Below are positions 49,798 to 58,613 of a stretch of 64,000 bases of DNA, one piece after another. A model generated the notes under the pieces. The model saw only the letters and a list, made by a program, of their open reading frames with translations, did no database searches and was not told the DNA's origin. The DNA is from Phaeobacter gallaeciensis (GTDB taxonomy: Bacteria > Pseudomonadota > Alphaproteobacteria > Rhodobacterales > Rhodobacteraceae), in contig NZ_CP015124.1 of assembly GCF_001678945.1 (NCBI RefSeq), positions 2,704,001-2,768,000 on the forward strand. Reading direction: 5' to 3'. Every line of letters begins with the position of its first letter. Positions within the stretch are counted from its first letter, which is position 1. The position numbers and the translations under genes are program-made.

Positions 49798-51065
49798 CAG
49801 GTCCCCTTGATCCGTTCAATTTTTGCGCCAACGCCGGACAGCTTGCTCACCACGTGTTCATAGCCGCGGTCCAGATGGTAGACCCGGTTGACCAGTGTTT
49901 CACCCTCGGCCGCAAGTCCCGCCAGAATCAACGAGACCGAAGCGCGCAGATCGGTGGCCATCACCGGGGCACCTTTCAGGCGCTCAACCCCGGTTACGGT
50001 GGCGGTGCCGCCCTGCACGTCGATGCGGGCGCCCATGCGGGTCAACTCCGGCGCGTGCATGAAGCGATTTTCGAAAATCTTTTCTTCCAGAACGCTGACC
50101 CCATCGGCGGTGCACATCAGCGCCATCATCTGCGCCTGCAGATCGGTCGGGAAACCGGGGAAGGGTTCTGTGGTCACATTGACCGCCTTCACCCTGTCGC
50201 CGCGGCGGCGCACTTTCAGGCCCGCGTCTGTTTCCTCGATGGCGACGCCTGCCTCGTCCAGCTTTTCGGCAAAAGCACCGACCAGATCCATGCGGCCGCC
50301 CAGCAGTTCGACTTCGCCGCCACAGATAACCGGTGCCAGCATATATGTGCCAAGCTCGATCCGGTCGGTTACCACCTGGTGGGTGGCGCCGTGCAGGCGG
50401 TCAACGCCCTGAACTTCGATTCGCGAGGTGCCGTCGCCTTCGATCTGGGCGCCCATCTTGCGCAGGCAATCGGCGAGATCCGAAATTTCCGGCTCCCGCG
50501 CGGCGTTGTTGATGACGGTGGTGCCCTTGGCCAGGGTCGCCGCCATCAGGATATTTTCAGTGGCCCCGACCGAGGCAAAGGCAAGATCGATCACCGCGCC
50601 TTTCAGTCCACCAGGCGCCTTGGCATGAAGATAGCCGTCGCGCAGGTCGATCTCGGCGCCAAGCGCCTCCAGCCCGTGAATATGCAGATCCATTGGGCGT
50701 GCACCGATGGCGCAGCCCCCCGGCAGCGACACCACCGCTTGACCCAGTCGGGCCAGCATCGGCCCCAGTACCAGATTCGACGCCCGCATTTTGCGCACGA
50801 TGTCATAATCGGCCACGTGATTGTCGAGGTTGTGGCTCGACATGGCCTGCACCTGACCGTCCTGAAGCGCGGAAACCTCGGCGCCAAGGGATTGCAGCAG
50901 CTGGGTCATCGTCTTGATGTCGCTCAGGCGCGGTGCATTGGTCAGGGTCAGCGGTTCTTCGCTGAGCAGCGTTGCCGGCATCAGGGTAAGGCAGGCATTC
51001 TTTGCCCCCGCGATGGGGATCTGCCCCTGAAGGGGGCCATTGCCCGTTACCAGAATCGAATCCAT
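49797..51065 (-). CDS. murA: UDP-N-acetylglucosamine 1-carboxyvinyltransferase
   Basis: 422 residues. First committed step of peptidoglycan synthesis: transfer of enolpyruvate from PEP to UDP-GlcNAc. Lys22-Asn23 (GAKNACL) and the active-site Cys118 in [14 protein letters not shown] are present, so the enzyme should be sensitive to fosfomycin. Length is that of the family (about 420). Confidence 0.97.
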   Translation of the reverse strand: MDSILVTGNGPLQGQIPIAGAKNACLTLMPATLLSEEPLTLTNAPRLSDIKTMTQLLQSLGAEVSALQDGQVQAMSSHNLDNHVADYDIVRKMRASNLVLGPMLARLGQAVVSLPGGCAIGARPMDLHIHGLEALGAEIDLRDGYLHAKAPGGLKGAVIDLAFASVGATENILMAATLAKGTTVINNAAREPEISDLADCLRKMGAQIEGDGTSRIEVQGVDRLHGATHQVVTDRIELGTYMLAPVICGGEVELLGGRMDLVGAFAEKLDEAGVAIEETDAGLKVRRRGDRVKAVNVTTEPFPGFPTDLQAQMMALMCTADGVSVLEEKIFENRFMHAPELTRMGARIDVQGGTATVTGVERLKGAPVMATDLRASVSLILAGLAAEGETLVNRVYHLDRGYEHVVSKLSGVGAKIERIKGT

Positions 51066-51070
51066 GCGCT

Positions 51071-51226
51071 CTACCTTTCCGAACCGCCTGTTTGCTCGTC
51101 CTGTTTCCCGGCACGCGCCTTAGCCTGCGCCTTGCGGCGGGCCATGTTGGCCTTCAGGGCGGCCTTGAGGCGATCCTCGCGGGTGGTGGACTGAGCACTG
51201 GTTTTTGGTGATTTTTTATCTGCCAT
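51071..51226 (-). CDS. Small basic hypothetical protein upstream of murA
   Basis: 51 residues from the ATG at 51226 (AAGG upstream). Very basic and helical: [25 protein letters not shown]. It ends 5 bp before murA. No named function is known to me; a similar short basic protein often precedes murA in this group. A longer frame from 51307 runs into the tRNA-Thr flank and is rejected. Confidence 0.7.
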   Translation of the reverse strand: MADKKSPKTSAQSTTREDRLKAALKANMARRKAQAKARAGKQDEQTGGSER

Positions 51227-51311
51227 AAACCTTGTGTAACTTAGTGTGAAAAAACCGTCCAGAATGGTCTTGCGCCGCTCTGCGTTTATCCCTAAAAGCC
51301 CCCTCACCGGC

Positions 51312-51386
<75 letters not shown>

Positions 51387-51653
51387 GTAAACTTTCCCGA
51401 CGATATATCCCGTAAATAGCCCGCCATGTCGGTCTTATGGTTTTGCCATGTGAACTGGCCCAATTTGCGCGGGTTTCGTGACTATCCGCTATGCAAACTG
51501 CGATTCGAATTGCGGTAATCCGGTCGATTCCCTGCAGGCTGTTTCGTGCCTCTGCGTCTGGTTCCCGCATGCCTGCCAAAATGGTGCGGCCATTGGCTGG
51601 CCACCACAAAACATCCGGGGGCAGAGATCGATTCACGCCCCGGCCGCGCCGCC

Positions 51654-52415
51654 TCACTCCCCGATAAAGCGGCGCATTAGATGGGCCTCTTGGCCGCGCA
51701 TCAGGTCCTCGGCCACCTGCATGTGCGAGGCCATGATCTCGCGCGCCCGGTCTGCATCGCAGCTGCGCAGCGCCTCGACCAGTTGCAGCTGGTGTTTGCG
51801 CCCCTTGCGCCAAAGCTCCACATTCGGCGGATCGTAAAGGCCGCGATACACGGTCAGATCGGTCAGGATCTGCGCCATGAAACCGATGACAAAGCCCAGA
51901 AGCCTGTTGTTGGCGAAATCGGACAGCCGCGCATGGAAGATAAGCGAGGCGATATGCTGCTCTTTCTCTTCTTCCGAAGATTTGGCCGGCTCGGGATAGC
52001 GTTCGGCAAGCTCCTGCAGTTCTGCCAGCTGTGCCTCGCTCAGCTTTCCGGCCAGGCTGGCGGCAAGTTCCGGCTCCAGCGCCCGGCGCATCTGATAGAT
52101 GTCCGCCACCGACAGGTCCTGAAAGTAGAAGTAATTCGCCAAGAGAGACCGGGCGCGTTCGGCAGAAACCTCGCCAACCATGCTGCCGCCACCGGGGCCG
52201 GTCTTGGTCACGATCAGGCCCTGCGCCTCAAGGATGCGCAGCGCCTCGCGCACGGTGCCCTTGGAGACGCCGAATTCCTCGATCATGGCGCTTTCGTTGG
52301 GCAGCTTGTCGCCCTTTTTCAGGTCACGCTCGACCACCCACTGCTTGATCTCTTCCGCGACCCTGACGGGGCGGGATTTCTTGGGTTTTGTGGGGGGCGT
52401 GTTGCTGCCGTCCAT
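51654..52415 (-). CDS. GntR/FadR-family regulator of the amidohydrolase
   Basis: 253 residues: winged HTH (about 15-80; LPNESAMIEEFGVSKGTVREALRILEAQGLI) and a C-terminal FCD domain with SLIFHARLSDFANNRLLGFVIG. Divergent from the M20 hydrolase at 52508. The intergenic region carries two identical 14-bp imperfect palindromes, which fit a dimeric GntR regulator controlling both genes. The effector is probably the substrate or product of the hydrolase. Confidence 0.9.
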   Translation of the reverse strand: MDGSNTPPTKPKKSRPVRVAEEIKQWVVERDLKKGDKLPNESAMIEEFGVSKGTVREALRILEAQGLIVTKTGPGGGSMVGEVSAERARSLLANYFYFQDLSVADIYQMRRALEPELAASLAGKLSEAQLAELQELAERYPEPAKSSEEEKEQHIASLIFHARLSDFANNRLLGFVIGFMAQILTDLTVYRGLYDPPNVELWRKGRKHQLQLVEALRSCDADRAREIMASHMQVAEDLMRGQEAHLMRRFIGE

Positions 52416-52429
52416 TCGGAACCTCTGTT

Positions 52430-52443
52430 TTTATCATTATAAA
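52430..52443. promoter_or_regulatory. Repeated operator-like site 1 (GntR)
   Basis: TTTATCATTATAAA, an imperfect palindrome (12 of 14 positions symmetrical), 15 bp before the GntR start. An identical copy is at 52481-52494. The pairing in a divergent promoter suggests binding sites for the adjacent regulator. Confidence 0.6.
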
Positions 52444-52480
52444 AATATAGACTTCATAGGGCGCCATGTGTAGTGCCTAA

Positions 52481-52494
52481 TTTATCATTATAAA
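52481..52494. promoter_or_regulatory. Repeated operator-like site 2 (GntR)
   Basis: Second exact copy of TTTATCATTATAAA, 51 bp from the first and directly in front of the hydrolase ribosome site, where bound protein would block translation initiation or transcription of that gene. Confidence 0.6.
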
Positions 52495-52507
52495 TATGGA
52501 GGCCGGG

Positions 52508-53731
52508 ATGGACTGGGGTCAGATCGCGCAGAATCGTTTGGCAGAGATTGCGCAGTGCAGCGTCGATTCCGAAGGCGTTACGCGGTTTCCGTTCACCACC
52601 GAACATGGTGAGGCGGCCAAGATTATCCGCGCCTGGATGGAAGCTGCGGGGATGGCGGTGCGCTGGGATGCCGCAGGAACCCTGATCGGGCGCAAGGAAG
52701 GGCCCGCCGGGGCGCCGACCTTTCTGATTGGCTCGCATCAGGATTCGGTACGCAACGGTGGCCGTTACGATGGCATCATGGGTGTCGCTCTGGGATGCCT
52801 TGCGGTTGAAAAGCTGACAGCGGAGGGTGTTGAACTGCCTTTCGCAGTCGAGGTTCTGGCCTTTGCGGATGAGGAAGGCGTGCGGTTTCCGACGGCGCTG
52901 ATGGGGCCACGGGCGCTGGCGGGTACCTTTGATCCGTCTGTTCTGGAGATGACCGACCGCAGCGGTGTATCGCTGCGGCAGGCGCTGGCGGATTTTGGTG
53001 GCGATCCGGACGAGGTGGCGGCCCTGCAGCGCGATCCGGCGGCAACCTTGGGGTATCTGGAGCTTCACATCGAACAGGGGCCGGTGCTGGAAGACGCGGA
53101 TGTGGCGCTGGGCATTGTCACCGGCATCTGCGGGATCGAGCGCAACACGGTGATCTTTACCGGTGACACTGGCCATGCGGGCACAGTACCCATGGCAGGG
53201 CGCCGGGATGCCTTGGTCGCGGCCTCGGAGTTTATTACCGAGGTTTTTGATGCCGCCAATAAAATTGCGGACCTGCGCGCCACGGTGGGATCCTTGTCGT
53301 TGCTTCCGAATGTTGTGAATGCAATCCCCCGCCAGGTGGAGCTGACGTTGGAAATCCGGGCTTTGCAGGATGAAGCCCGTGAAGAGTTTGCCGCATTCGC
53401 GCAGGCGCTGGGACAGAAGATTGCCCAGAAACGCAATGCGGGCTTTGCGATGCACCGCACCTATGACCAGCCCGCAGTACCATGTGACGCGGGTTTGGTG
53501 ACGGCGCTTGAAACATCAGTGCGACAGGGCTGCCCGACCGCGCCGCGGCTGCCGTCGGGGGCGACGCATGATGCTTCGGCCATGGCAGATCTTTGTCCGA
53601 TCTCGATGCTGTTTCTCCGCTGCAAGGATGGCGTCAGCCACAAGCCGGAGGAATTTGCATCAGACGCCGACATGGCGGCCGCGATTGAGGCGGTTTCGAC
53701 CTTTCTGACCTCCTTGCCTACTGGCGCGTGA
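52508..53731 (+). CDS. M20-family amidohydrolase (allantoate / N-carbamoyl-L-amino acid hydrolase type)
   Basis: 407 residues from the ATG at 52508, served by GGAGG 5 bp upstream. Metal ligands are clear: His77 (GSHQDSV), Asp88 (YDGIMGV), Glu122-Glu123 (ADEEGVRF), His187 (HIEQGP) and a late His in SHKPEEFA. FTGDTGHAGTVPM is the dimer-interface block. The family hydrolyses allantoate or N-carbamoyl amino acids, releasing ammonia and carbon dioxide. Purine genes are not nearby, so either substrate is possible. Confidence 0.9.
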   Translation: MDWGQIAQNRLAEIAQCSVDSEGVTRFPFTTEHGEAAKIIRAWMEAAGMAVRWDAAGTLIGRKEGPAGAPTFLIGSHQDSVRNGGRYDGIMGVALGCLAVEKLTAEGVELPFAVEVLAFADEEGVRFPTALMGPRALAGTFDPSVLEMTDRSGVSLRQALADFGGDPDEVAALQRDPAATLGYLELHIEQGPVLEDADVALGIVTGICGIERNTVIFTGDTGHAGTVPMAGRRDALVAASEFITEVFDAANKIADLRATVGSLSLLPNVVNAIPRQVELTLEIRALQDEAREEFAAFAQALGQKIAQKRNAGFAMHRTYDQPAVPCDAGLVTALETSVRQGCPTAPRLPSGATHDASAMADLCPISMLFLRCKDGVSHKPEEFASDADMAAAIEAVSTFLTSLPTGA

Positions 53732-53744
53732 TCAGCGGGGGAAC

Positions 53745-54638
53745 CTATTCCGGGCGGGGGCGATCCCCTCTCAGCACCTCGCCCAGACGCTGGAACACCT
53801 CGGCGCGGGCGGATCCGGACCGCCAGGCCAGGACAATCTGCCGGGGGCAGGCGTCGGGCAGGTCTGTGAGGTGTACCTGACCTTTGGCCGCCACACCCGC
53901 CTCTACGGCGAGGTTGGGCAGCAGCGTGATGCCCAGCCCCTCGGACACCATCGCGATCAGCGTCGGCAGGCTGGTTGCGGCAAAATCATCTTGCTGGTTC
54001 GAGATTTTCCCGGGATAGGCCTCCAGCGCGTGGCGTTGCAGACAGTGGCCCTTTTCCAGCAGCATCAGGTGGCCGGAGGTCAGTAGGGTCTCAGACCCTT
54101 TGCCCGGCGTTGCGGGGCTGCCCGGTGGTGTCGCCAGCTGATAGCCATCCTCGAACAGCGGCTCGATGCTCAGTGACCCGGTTTCAAAGGGCAGGGCGAT
54201 CAGGAGCAGGTCCAGCCGCCCGCTGTGCAGCCCGTCGATCAGGCTTTCGGTCAGTTCTTCGCGCAGGAACAGCCGCAGTTTTGGAAAGGTCTTGCGGATG
54301 TCCGGCAGGGTCTGCGGGATCAGGTAGGGGCCGATGGTGGGAATGACGCCAAGACGCAGGTCGCCTTCAAACGGGTTGCTGTGCGCCTGCGCCAGCACAC
54401 GGATGTCCTCGGCATCTACCAGCAGCCTGCGGGCGCGGGCGACGATCTGTGATCCGACCTCGGTGAGCATCACGCTGCGCCGGGTGCGTTCGAACAGGGT
54501 CACACCCAATTGCGCCTCAAGCTCCTGTATCCCCGCGCTTAGCGTGGGTTGGGTCACGAAACAGATCTCGGCCGCGCGGGAAAAGTTCAGCTCGTCCGCG
54601 AGTGCGATCAGAAAGCGAAGCTGGCGCAGGGTGAACAT
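53745..54638 (-). CDS. oxyR: OxyR-like LysR regulator, one redox cysteine missing
   Basis: 297 residues with the OxyR order: HTH NFSRAAEICFVTQPTLSAGIQELE, the EGDLRLGVIPTIGPYLIP linker-domain start, LREELTESLIDGL and LLEKGHCLQRHAL with Cys199. The second redox cysteine of E. coli OxyR (position 208) is a tyrosine here. It is divergent from a peroxiredoxin gene with an OxyR-type half site between them, so it most likely senses peroxide and activates that gene. Sensing must differ from the C199-C208 disulfide model. Confidence 0.85.
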   Translation of the reverse strand: MFTLRQLRFLIALADELNFSRAAEICFVTQPTLSAGIQELEAQLGVTLFERTRRSVMLTEVGSQIVARARRLLVDAEDIRVLAQAHSNPFEGDLRLGVIPTIGPYLIPQTLPDIRKTFPKLRLFLREELTESLIDGLHSGRLDLLLIALPFETGSLSIEPLFEDGYQLATPPGSPATPGKGSETLLTSGHLMLLEKGHCLQRHALEAYPGKISNQQDDFAATSLPTLIAMVSEGLGITLLPNLAVEAGVAAKGQVHLTDLPDACPRQIVLAWRSGSARAEVFQRLGEVLRGDRPRPE

Positions 54639-54639
54639 T

Positions 54640-54656
54640 TATAGATCCCCTCTATA
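54640..54656. promoter_or_regulatory. OxyR-type half site between oxyR and peroxiredoxin
   Basis: TATAGATCCCCTCTATA contains ATAG-N7-CTAT, the known OxyR dimer half motif, with 6-bp perfect arms. It starts 2 bp upstream of the oxyR start codon, where binding would also autorepress. A second weak palindrome (TGAATAAATATTCA) lies at 54662-54675. Confidence 0.7.
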
Positions 54657-54741
54657 ACTGATGAATAAATATTCAATTTCACAAATATATGGCAAGGCCC
54701 CATCTTCAGGTCATCGAAACGACCTGCTCAGGAGATGACAG

Positions 54742-55386
54742 ATGACCGACCAGATTGCACCCACAGGCCCTCGCCTCAATGAAGCTGCCCCGGCGTTTGA
54801 TGCGCTGACCACCCATGGTCAGAAAACGCTGGAGGATTATCGTGGGAAATGGCTGATCCTGTTCTCGCACCCGGCGGATTTTACGCCGGTCTGCACCACC
54901 GAATTCATTGCCTTTGCCAAGAAGCAGGATGAGTTCGCTGCGTTGAACACCGAACTGCTGGGCCTTTCGATCGACAGCCACTACAGCCACATCGCCTGGA
55001 TGCTGAACATCAAGGAAAAGTTCGGCGTTGAGATCGGGTTTCCGATCATTGCCGACCTCAACATGGCAGTGGCGCAGGCGTATGGCATGATCCAGCCGGG
55101 GGCCTCGGACACCGCTGCGGTTCGCGCCACCTTCCTGATCGACCCCGAGGGCGTGCTGCGTGCGATGGTCTATTACCCGATGACCGCGGGCCGGTCCGTG
55201 GACGAAATCCACCGCCTGTTGGTGGCGCTGCAAACCGCGGATGAGAATAAATGCGCCATGCCCGAGAACTGGACCCCCGGCGATCCGGTGATCGTGCCGA
55301 CGCCCGCGACGCCCGATGCTGCCATGGCTCGTATCGAAGAGGGCTATGACACGGTCGATTGGTACTTCTCGACCCGTAGCCTTTGA
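54742..55386 (+). CDS. Peroxiredoxin (Prx6/AhpC-TSA family)
   Basis: 214 residues. The peroxidatic Cys51 is in HPADFTPVCTTEF; DYRGKWLIL and RATFLIDPEGVLRAM are family blocks. A further cysteine in ENKCAMPENWTPGD sits in the C-terminal extension typical of Prx6-type enzymes, where it may or may not resolve. It reduces hydrogen peroxide or organic peroxides in the cytoplasm. Divergent from the OxyR-like gene. Confidence 0.92.
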   Translation: MTDQIAPTGPRLNEAAPAFDALTTHGQKTLEDYRGKWLILFSHPADFTPVCTTEFIAFAKKQDEFAALNTELLGLSIDSHYSHIAWMLNIKEKFGVEIGFPIIADLNMAVAQAYGMIQPGASDTAAVRATFLIDPEGVLRAMVYYPMTAGRSVDEIHRLLVALQTADENKCAMPENWTPGDPVIVPTPATPDAAMARIEEGYDTVDWYFSTRSL

Positions 55387-55407
55387 TCGGCTTCGAACGT
55401 GAAATCC

Positions 55408-55437
55408 AGCCCGGCGGCCAGAACATGCCGCCGGGCT
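55408..55437 (+). terminator. Intergenic hairpin after the peroxiredoxin gene
   Basis: A perfect 11-bp GC-rich stem (AGCCCGGCGGC/GCCGCCGGGCT) with an 8-base loop, 22 bp after the stop. There is no T-tract, so it may weaken rather than stop transcription into the MBL gene. Confidence 0.55.
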
Positions 55438-55480
55438 GACCCTTCCGCGCCGAAAATCCCAAGACTTAGGAGACACTCCC

Positions 55481-56353
55481 ATGCAAAACCCTGTTGTGAA
55501 AACCTTCTGGGATCAGCCCACCGGAAGCTGGCAGTATGTGTTCCACGATCCGGCGACCATGAAGGGCGCCATTATCGACCCGGTGCTGGACTTCGATCCG
55601 CTGTCTGGTGCCACCAGCTCTGCCAATGCTCAGCGTCTGCTGGATTACGTGCAGGCGGCGGGTATCGATCTGGTTTGGATCCTCGACACGCATCCCCATG
55701 CCGACCACTTTTCCGCCGCGCAGTGGCTGAAGGCCCGGACCGGCGCGCCCACCGCGATCGGGGAAAAGGTCGTGGGGGTGCAGAAGCTGTGGAAGGAAAT
55801 CTATAACCTGCCTGACGATTTCCCGACCGATGGCAGCCAGTGGGACCACCTGTTTACCGATGGAGAAGCCTTTAATGTCGGCGAGGTGCCGGTCCGGGTG
55901 ATGTTCTCACCGGGGCACACGCTGGCCTCGGTCACCTATGTGGCAGGCGACGCGGCCTTTGTGCATGACACGCTGATGATGCCCGATAGCGGAACCTCCC
56001 GCGCGGATTTTCCCGGCGGCAGTTCAAAGGCGCTGTTCGACAGCATTCAGGATATCCTTGCGCTGCCCGATGACACCCGGGTCTTTGTCGGCCACGATTA
56101 CGCCCCCAAAGGGCGCGCCGCGCAATGCGTTGCCACGGTGGCCGAACATAAGGCGACGAATATCCATCTGAAGGACGCCCCCGGCGAAGCGGAGTATCGC
56201 AGCCTGCGGGATGCGCGTGATGCCACATTGCCGCTGCCACGGCTGATGCTGGCGGCGCTGCAGGTCAACATTCGCGGCGGGCGCCTGCCCGCGCCCGAAG
56301 GGAATGGCCATTCCTACCTGAAACTGCCGCTGGATCAGTTCGAACCTCGCTAA
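55481..56353 (+). CDS. MBL-fold metallohydrolase (persulfide dioxygenase/Blh-like)
   Basis: 290 residues with the metal motif THPHADH (70-76), later His in SPGHTLAS, Asp in AFVHDTLMM and His in VGHDYAPKG. The N-terminus (FHDPATMKGAIIDPVLDFDP) and HADHF match the ETHE1/Blh group of sulfur-related glyoxalase II-like enzymes, which oxidise glutathione persulfide. The neighbouring peroxiredoxin supports an oxidant or sulfur-stress role. The precise substrate is uncertain. Confidence 0.85.
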   Translation: MQNPVVKTFWDQPTGSWQYVFHDPATMKGAIIDPVLDFDPLSGATSSANAQRLLDYVQAAGIDLVWILDTHPHADHFSAAQWLKARTGAPTAIGEKVVGVQKLWKEIYNLPDDFPTDGSQWDHLFTDGEAFNVGEVPVRVMFSPGHTLASVTYVAGDAAFVHDTLMMPDSGTSRADFPGGSSKALFDSIQDILALPDDTRVFVGHDYAPKGRAAQCVATVAEHKATNIHLKDAPGEAEYRSLRDARDATLPLPRLMLAALQVNIRGGRLPAPEGNGHSYLKLPLDQFEPR

Positions 56354-56358
56354 GGTGT

Positions 56359-56838
56359 TCAGCCGCCCTGGCCCAGTTCCGCGCCGCATTGTGCGGGCGG
56401 GGCTGGGTGCATCGCCAGAAGCTTGGCAAGACCGCAATTGCCGCGCACCAGGTCCTCCAGCGTCACCATGTCGAGTTCATGGTAGAACGCTCCCAGGGCG
56501 CGCTCCAGGTAGCTGCGCAGGCGACAGGTCTCGGTCAGCGGGCAGCTGTTGTGCTCGGCATCGAAACACTCTGCAAAGGGAATGTCGGCCTCGAACAGGC
56601 GGAACATCGTGCCGATGGAGATCTGGTCGGCCGCGCGCGCCAGGCGAATGCCACCGGTGCGACCGCGTAGGGTGGTCAGGAACCCCTCGGCATGCAGGCG
56701 CTGCACCACATGGGCGGCGTGATTGGTCGAACAGTTGCACAGTTCGGAGATCTCGGCGGTTCGAAGCAGCCGGTCCCCGTTGGTCGCACAGGCCATCAGA
56801 ATGCGCGCAGCCAGGTTGGTGCGGGTTGTCAGTCTCAT
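56359..56838 (-). CDS. Rrf2-family iron-sulfur regulator (NsrR/RirA-like)
   Basis: 159 residues: winged HTH (AEISELCNCSTNHAAHVVQRLHAEGFL) and three cysteines spaced for a [Fe-S] cluster (ECFDAEHNSCPLTETC, about residues 90-106). NsrR and related proteins sense nitric oxide or iron-sulfur status. Divergent from cydDC and close to cydABX, whose oxidase resists NO, so control of cytochrome bd is likely. It converges with the MBL gene, 5 bp away. Confidence 0.88.
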   Translation of the reverse strand: MRLTTRTNLAARILMACATNGDRLLRTAEISELCNCSTNHAAHVVQRLHAEGFLTTLRGRTGGIRLARAADQISIGTMFRLFEADIPFAECFDAEHNSCPLTETCRLRSYLERALGAFYHELDMVTLEDLVRGNCGLAKLLAMHPAPPAQCGAELGQGG

Positions 56839-56902
56839 CGGCGCTCCCGGTGTTTGGCCCTTGGGTTGGCATATTTGTTACACCGGCCATTCGGATTTTG
56901 TC

Positions 56903-56916
56903 TTGCGCCAGATCAA
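56903..56916. promoter_or_regulatory. FNR-type box between the Rrf2 gene and cydD
   Basis: TTGCG-N4-ATCAA matches the FNR/FnrL consensus TTGAT-N4-ATCAA at 8 of 10 positions. It lies 63 bp before the cydD start in the divergent promoter. Confidence 0.55.
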
Positions 56917-56978
56917 ATCACCATCCCGTTACCTTGGATAAAGTCATATTCAAAATACGGGTTAATCCGGAGTTCTCC

Positions 56979-58613
56979 GTGAGATTGCAGACTGCCTCTT
57001 CCATCCGGGGCGAGGGCCTTGGCACACTGCTGAGCCTTGCCGCATCGCTGACATGGCTGGTCGCTGCCGCGGTGATCGCTTGGTCGCTGGCGGCTTTGCT
57101 GACGGATCCTGCGGTGCTGTCACCCGTTCTCATGGCGACGAGTTTCTTCGCGCTGGCCGCGCTGCGGGCTGCGCTGTCCGCCATGTCGGATCGCTGCCTT
57201 GCCGAGGCTGCCGATGCGCGGATCGATGTCCTGCGGCAGGAGATCGCGACGGTTGAGGCGCAAAGCACACAGCCCTCTGCCCTTGGCGGGCCGGGCGCGC
57301 TGGCTGCGCTGGCCGGGGAGAAACTGGAGGCGCTGCGCCCCTATCTCATGCGCTATCGCCCGGCGCGGATGCGTTCGGCGGTGATGCCGCTGGTGATCCT
57401 CGGCATCGCAGTCTGGCACAGCTGGGCGGTGGCGCTGGTCCTGCTGCTGGCCGGGCCTTTGATCCCGGTCTTCATGGCGCTTGTCGGTTGGGCGGCCAAA
57501 TCGGCCAGCGAACGGCAGATGGTGGAGATTGGTCAGCTCAGCGATCTGCTGGTGGACCGGCTTGCGGCACTGTCGGATCTGCGCCTGATCGGGGCCGGGC
57601 CGCAGATGGTCGATGGCTTCGCCCGCGCCTCGGAAGACCTGCGGGAGCGGACGATGTCGGTGCTGCGGATCGCCTTCCTGTCCTCCACGGTGCTGGAGCT
57701 GTTTTCGGCGCTGGGCGTGGCGATGGTTGCGATCTGGGTCGGCTTTTCACTGCTGGGGGAACTCAGCTGGGGCGCCTGGGGCACGGAACTGTCTCCGGCG
57801 GCGGGGATCTACCTTCTGCTGCTGGCGCCCGAATTTTTCCAGCCTCTGCGGGATCTTGCGGCCGCCTGGCATGATCGTGCCGCAGCCGAGGCGGTGCAGG
57901 ATGAAATCGCCGGATGGCGCGCCGAAGACCGCCCGGTGCGAGTGGGGCAGGGCGGTGGTGTCGCTGCTTTGACCCCTCAGCCCGTTCTGCGGCTGTCGGG
58001 CGTGGTGCATCGCGGCATTGCCTATCCCGAACTTTCCATCGTCCCCGGAGAGACTGTCGCTCTCACCGGTCCAAGTGGCTGCGGCAAGTCCACCCTTTTG
58101 CGACTGCTGGCAGGGCTGGAGCAGCCGGATCAGGGCGCGGTCCTTCTGGATGGGCAACCGCTGGATGACAGCAACGCGGCGGCGTGGCGGGCGTCGCTCG
58201 GCTGGATGCCTCAGGCGCCGCATTTCCTCAATCGCAGCCTGCGCTACAACATCGCCTTTGGCGCGCCGCTGGAGCCCGGCCTTCTGGACGCCGCCCAGTT
58301 GGCGCAGGTGCTGAAGGCGCTGCCAAAGGGCGATCTGTCTTTACTTGGAGAGCGCGGTGCGGGTCTGTCGGGCGGAGAGGCGCGGCGGGTGACGCTGGCG
58401 CGCGCCATGCAGGGCGCACCGGGGCTGATCATCGCGGATGAACCAACCGCGGATCTGGACGCCGCAACCGCAAAGGCCATCACCGATGGGTTGATGCGCT
58501 TTGCGCAGACGGGCGGCACGCTGATCATAGCCACGCATGATCCGGCGCTTGCCGGGCGTATGGACCGGCAGATCGCACTTGGTAAGTCGGAGGATCTGTC
58601 ATGCGGGATCTGA
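56979..58613 (+). CDS. cydD: Cytochrome bd biogenesis ABC transporter subunit CydD
   Basis: 544 residues from a GTG with GGAG 6 bp upstream; the open frame runs further back but those residues overlap the Rrf2 gene and are not CydD-like. Six membrane segments (about 20-290) precede an ABC ATPase with Walker A GPSGCGKST, signature LSGGEARR and Walker B IIADEPTADLD. CydDC exports cysteine/glutathione to the periplasm and is needed to assemble cytochrome bd. It overlaps cydC by 13 bp. Confidence 0.93.
   Translation: MRLQTASSIRGEGLGTLLSLAASLTWLVAAAVIAWSLAALLTDPAVLSPVLMATSFFALAALRAALSAMSDRCLAEAADARIDVLRQEIATVEAQSTQPSALGGPGALAALAGEKLEALRPYLMRYRPARMRSAVMPLVILGIAVWHSWAVALVLLLAGPLIPVFMALVGWAAKSASERQMVEIGQLSDLLVDRLAALSDLRLIGAGPQMVDGFARASEDLRERTMSVLRIAFLSSTVLELFSALGVAMVAIWVGFSLLGELSWGAWGTELSPAAGIYLLLLAPEFFQPLRDLAAAWHDRAAAEAVQDEIAGWRAEDRPVRVGQGGGVAALTPQPVLRLSGVVHRGIAYPELSIVPGETVALTGPSGCGKSTLLRLLAGLEQPDQGAVLLDGQPLDDSNAAAWRASLGWMPQAPHFLNRSLRYNIAFGAPLEPGLLDAAQLAQVLKALPKGDLSLLGERGAGLSGGEARRVTLARAMQGAPGLIIADEPTADLDAATAKAITDGLMRFAQTGGTLIIATHDPALAGRMDRQIALGKSEDLSCGI

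Noticed and set aside
49785-51194. 469-codon plus-strand frame opposite murA
   Set aside because: Antisense shadow; murA is unmistakable on the other strand.
56355-56978. N-terminal extension of cydD by 208 codons
   Set aside because: The extension overlaps the divergent Rrf2 gene and is not CydD-like; the GTG at 56979 has a proper ribosome site.
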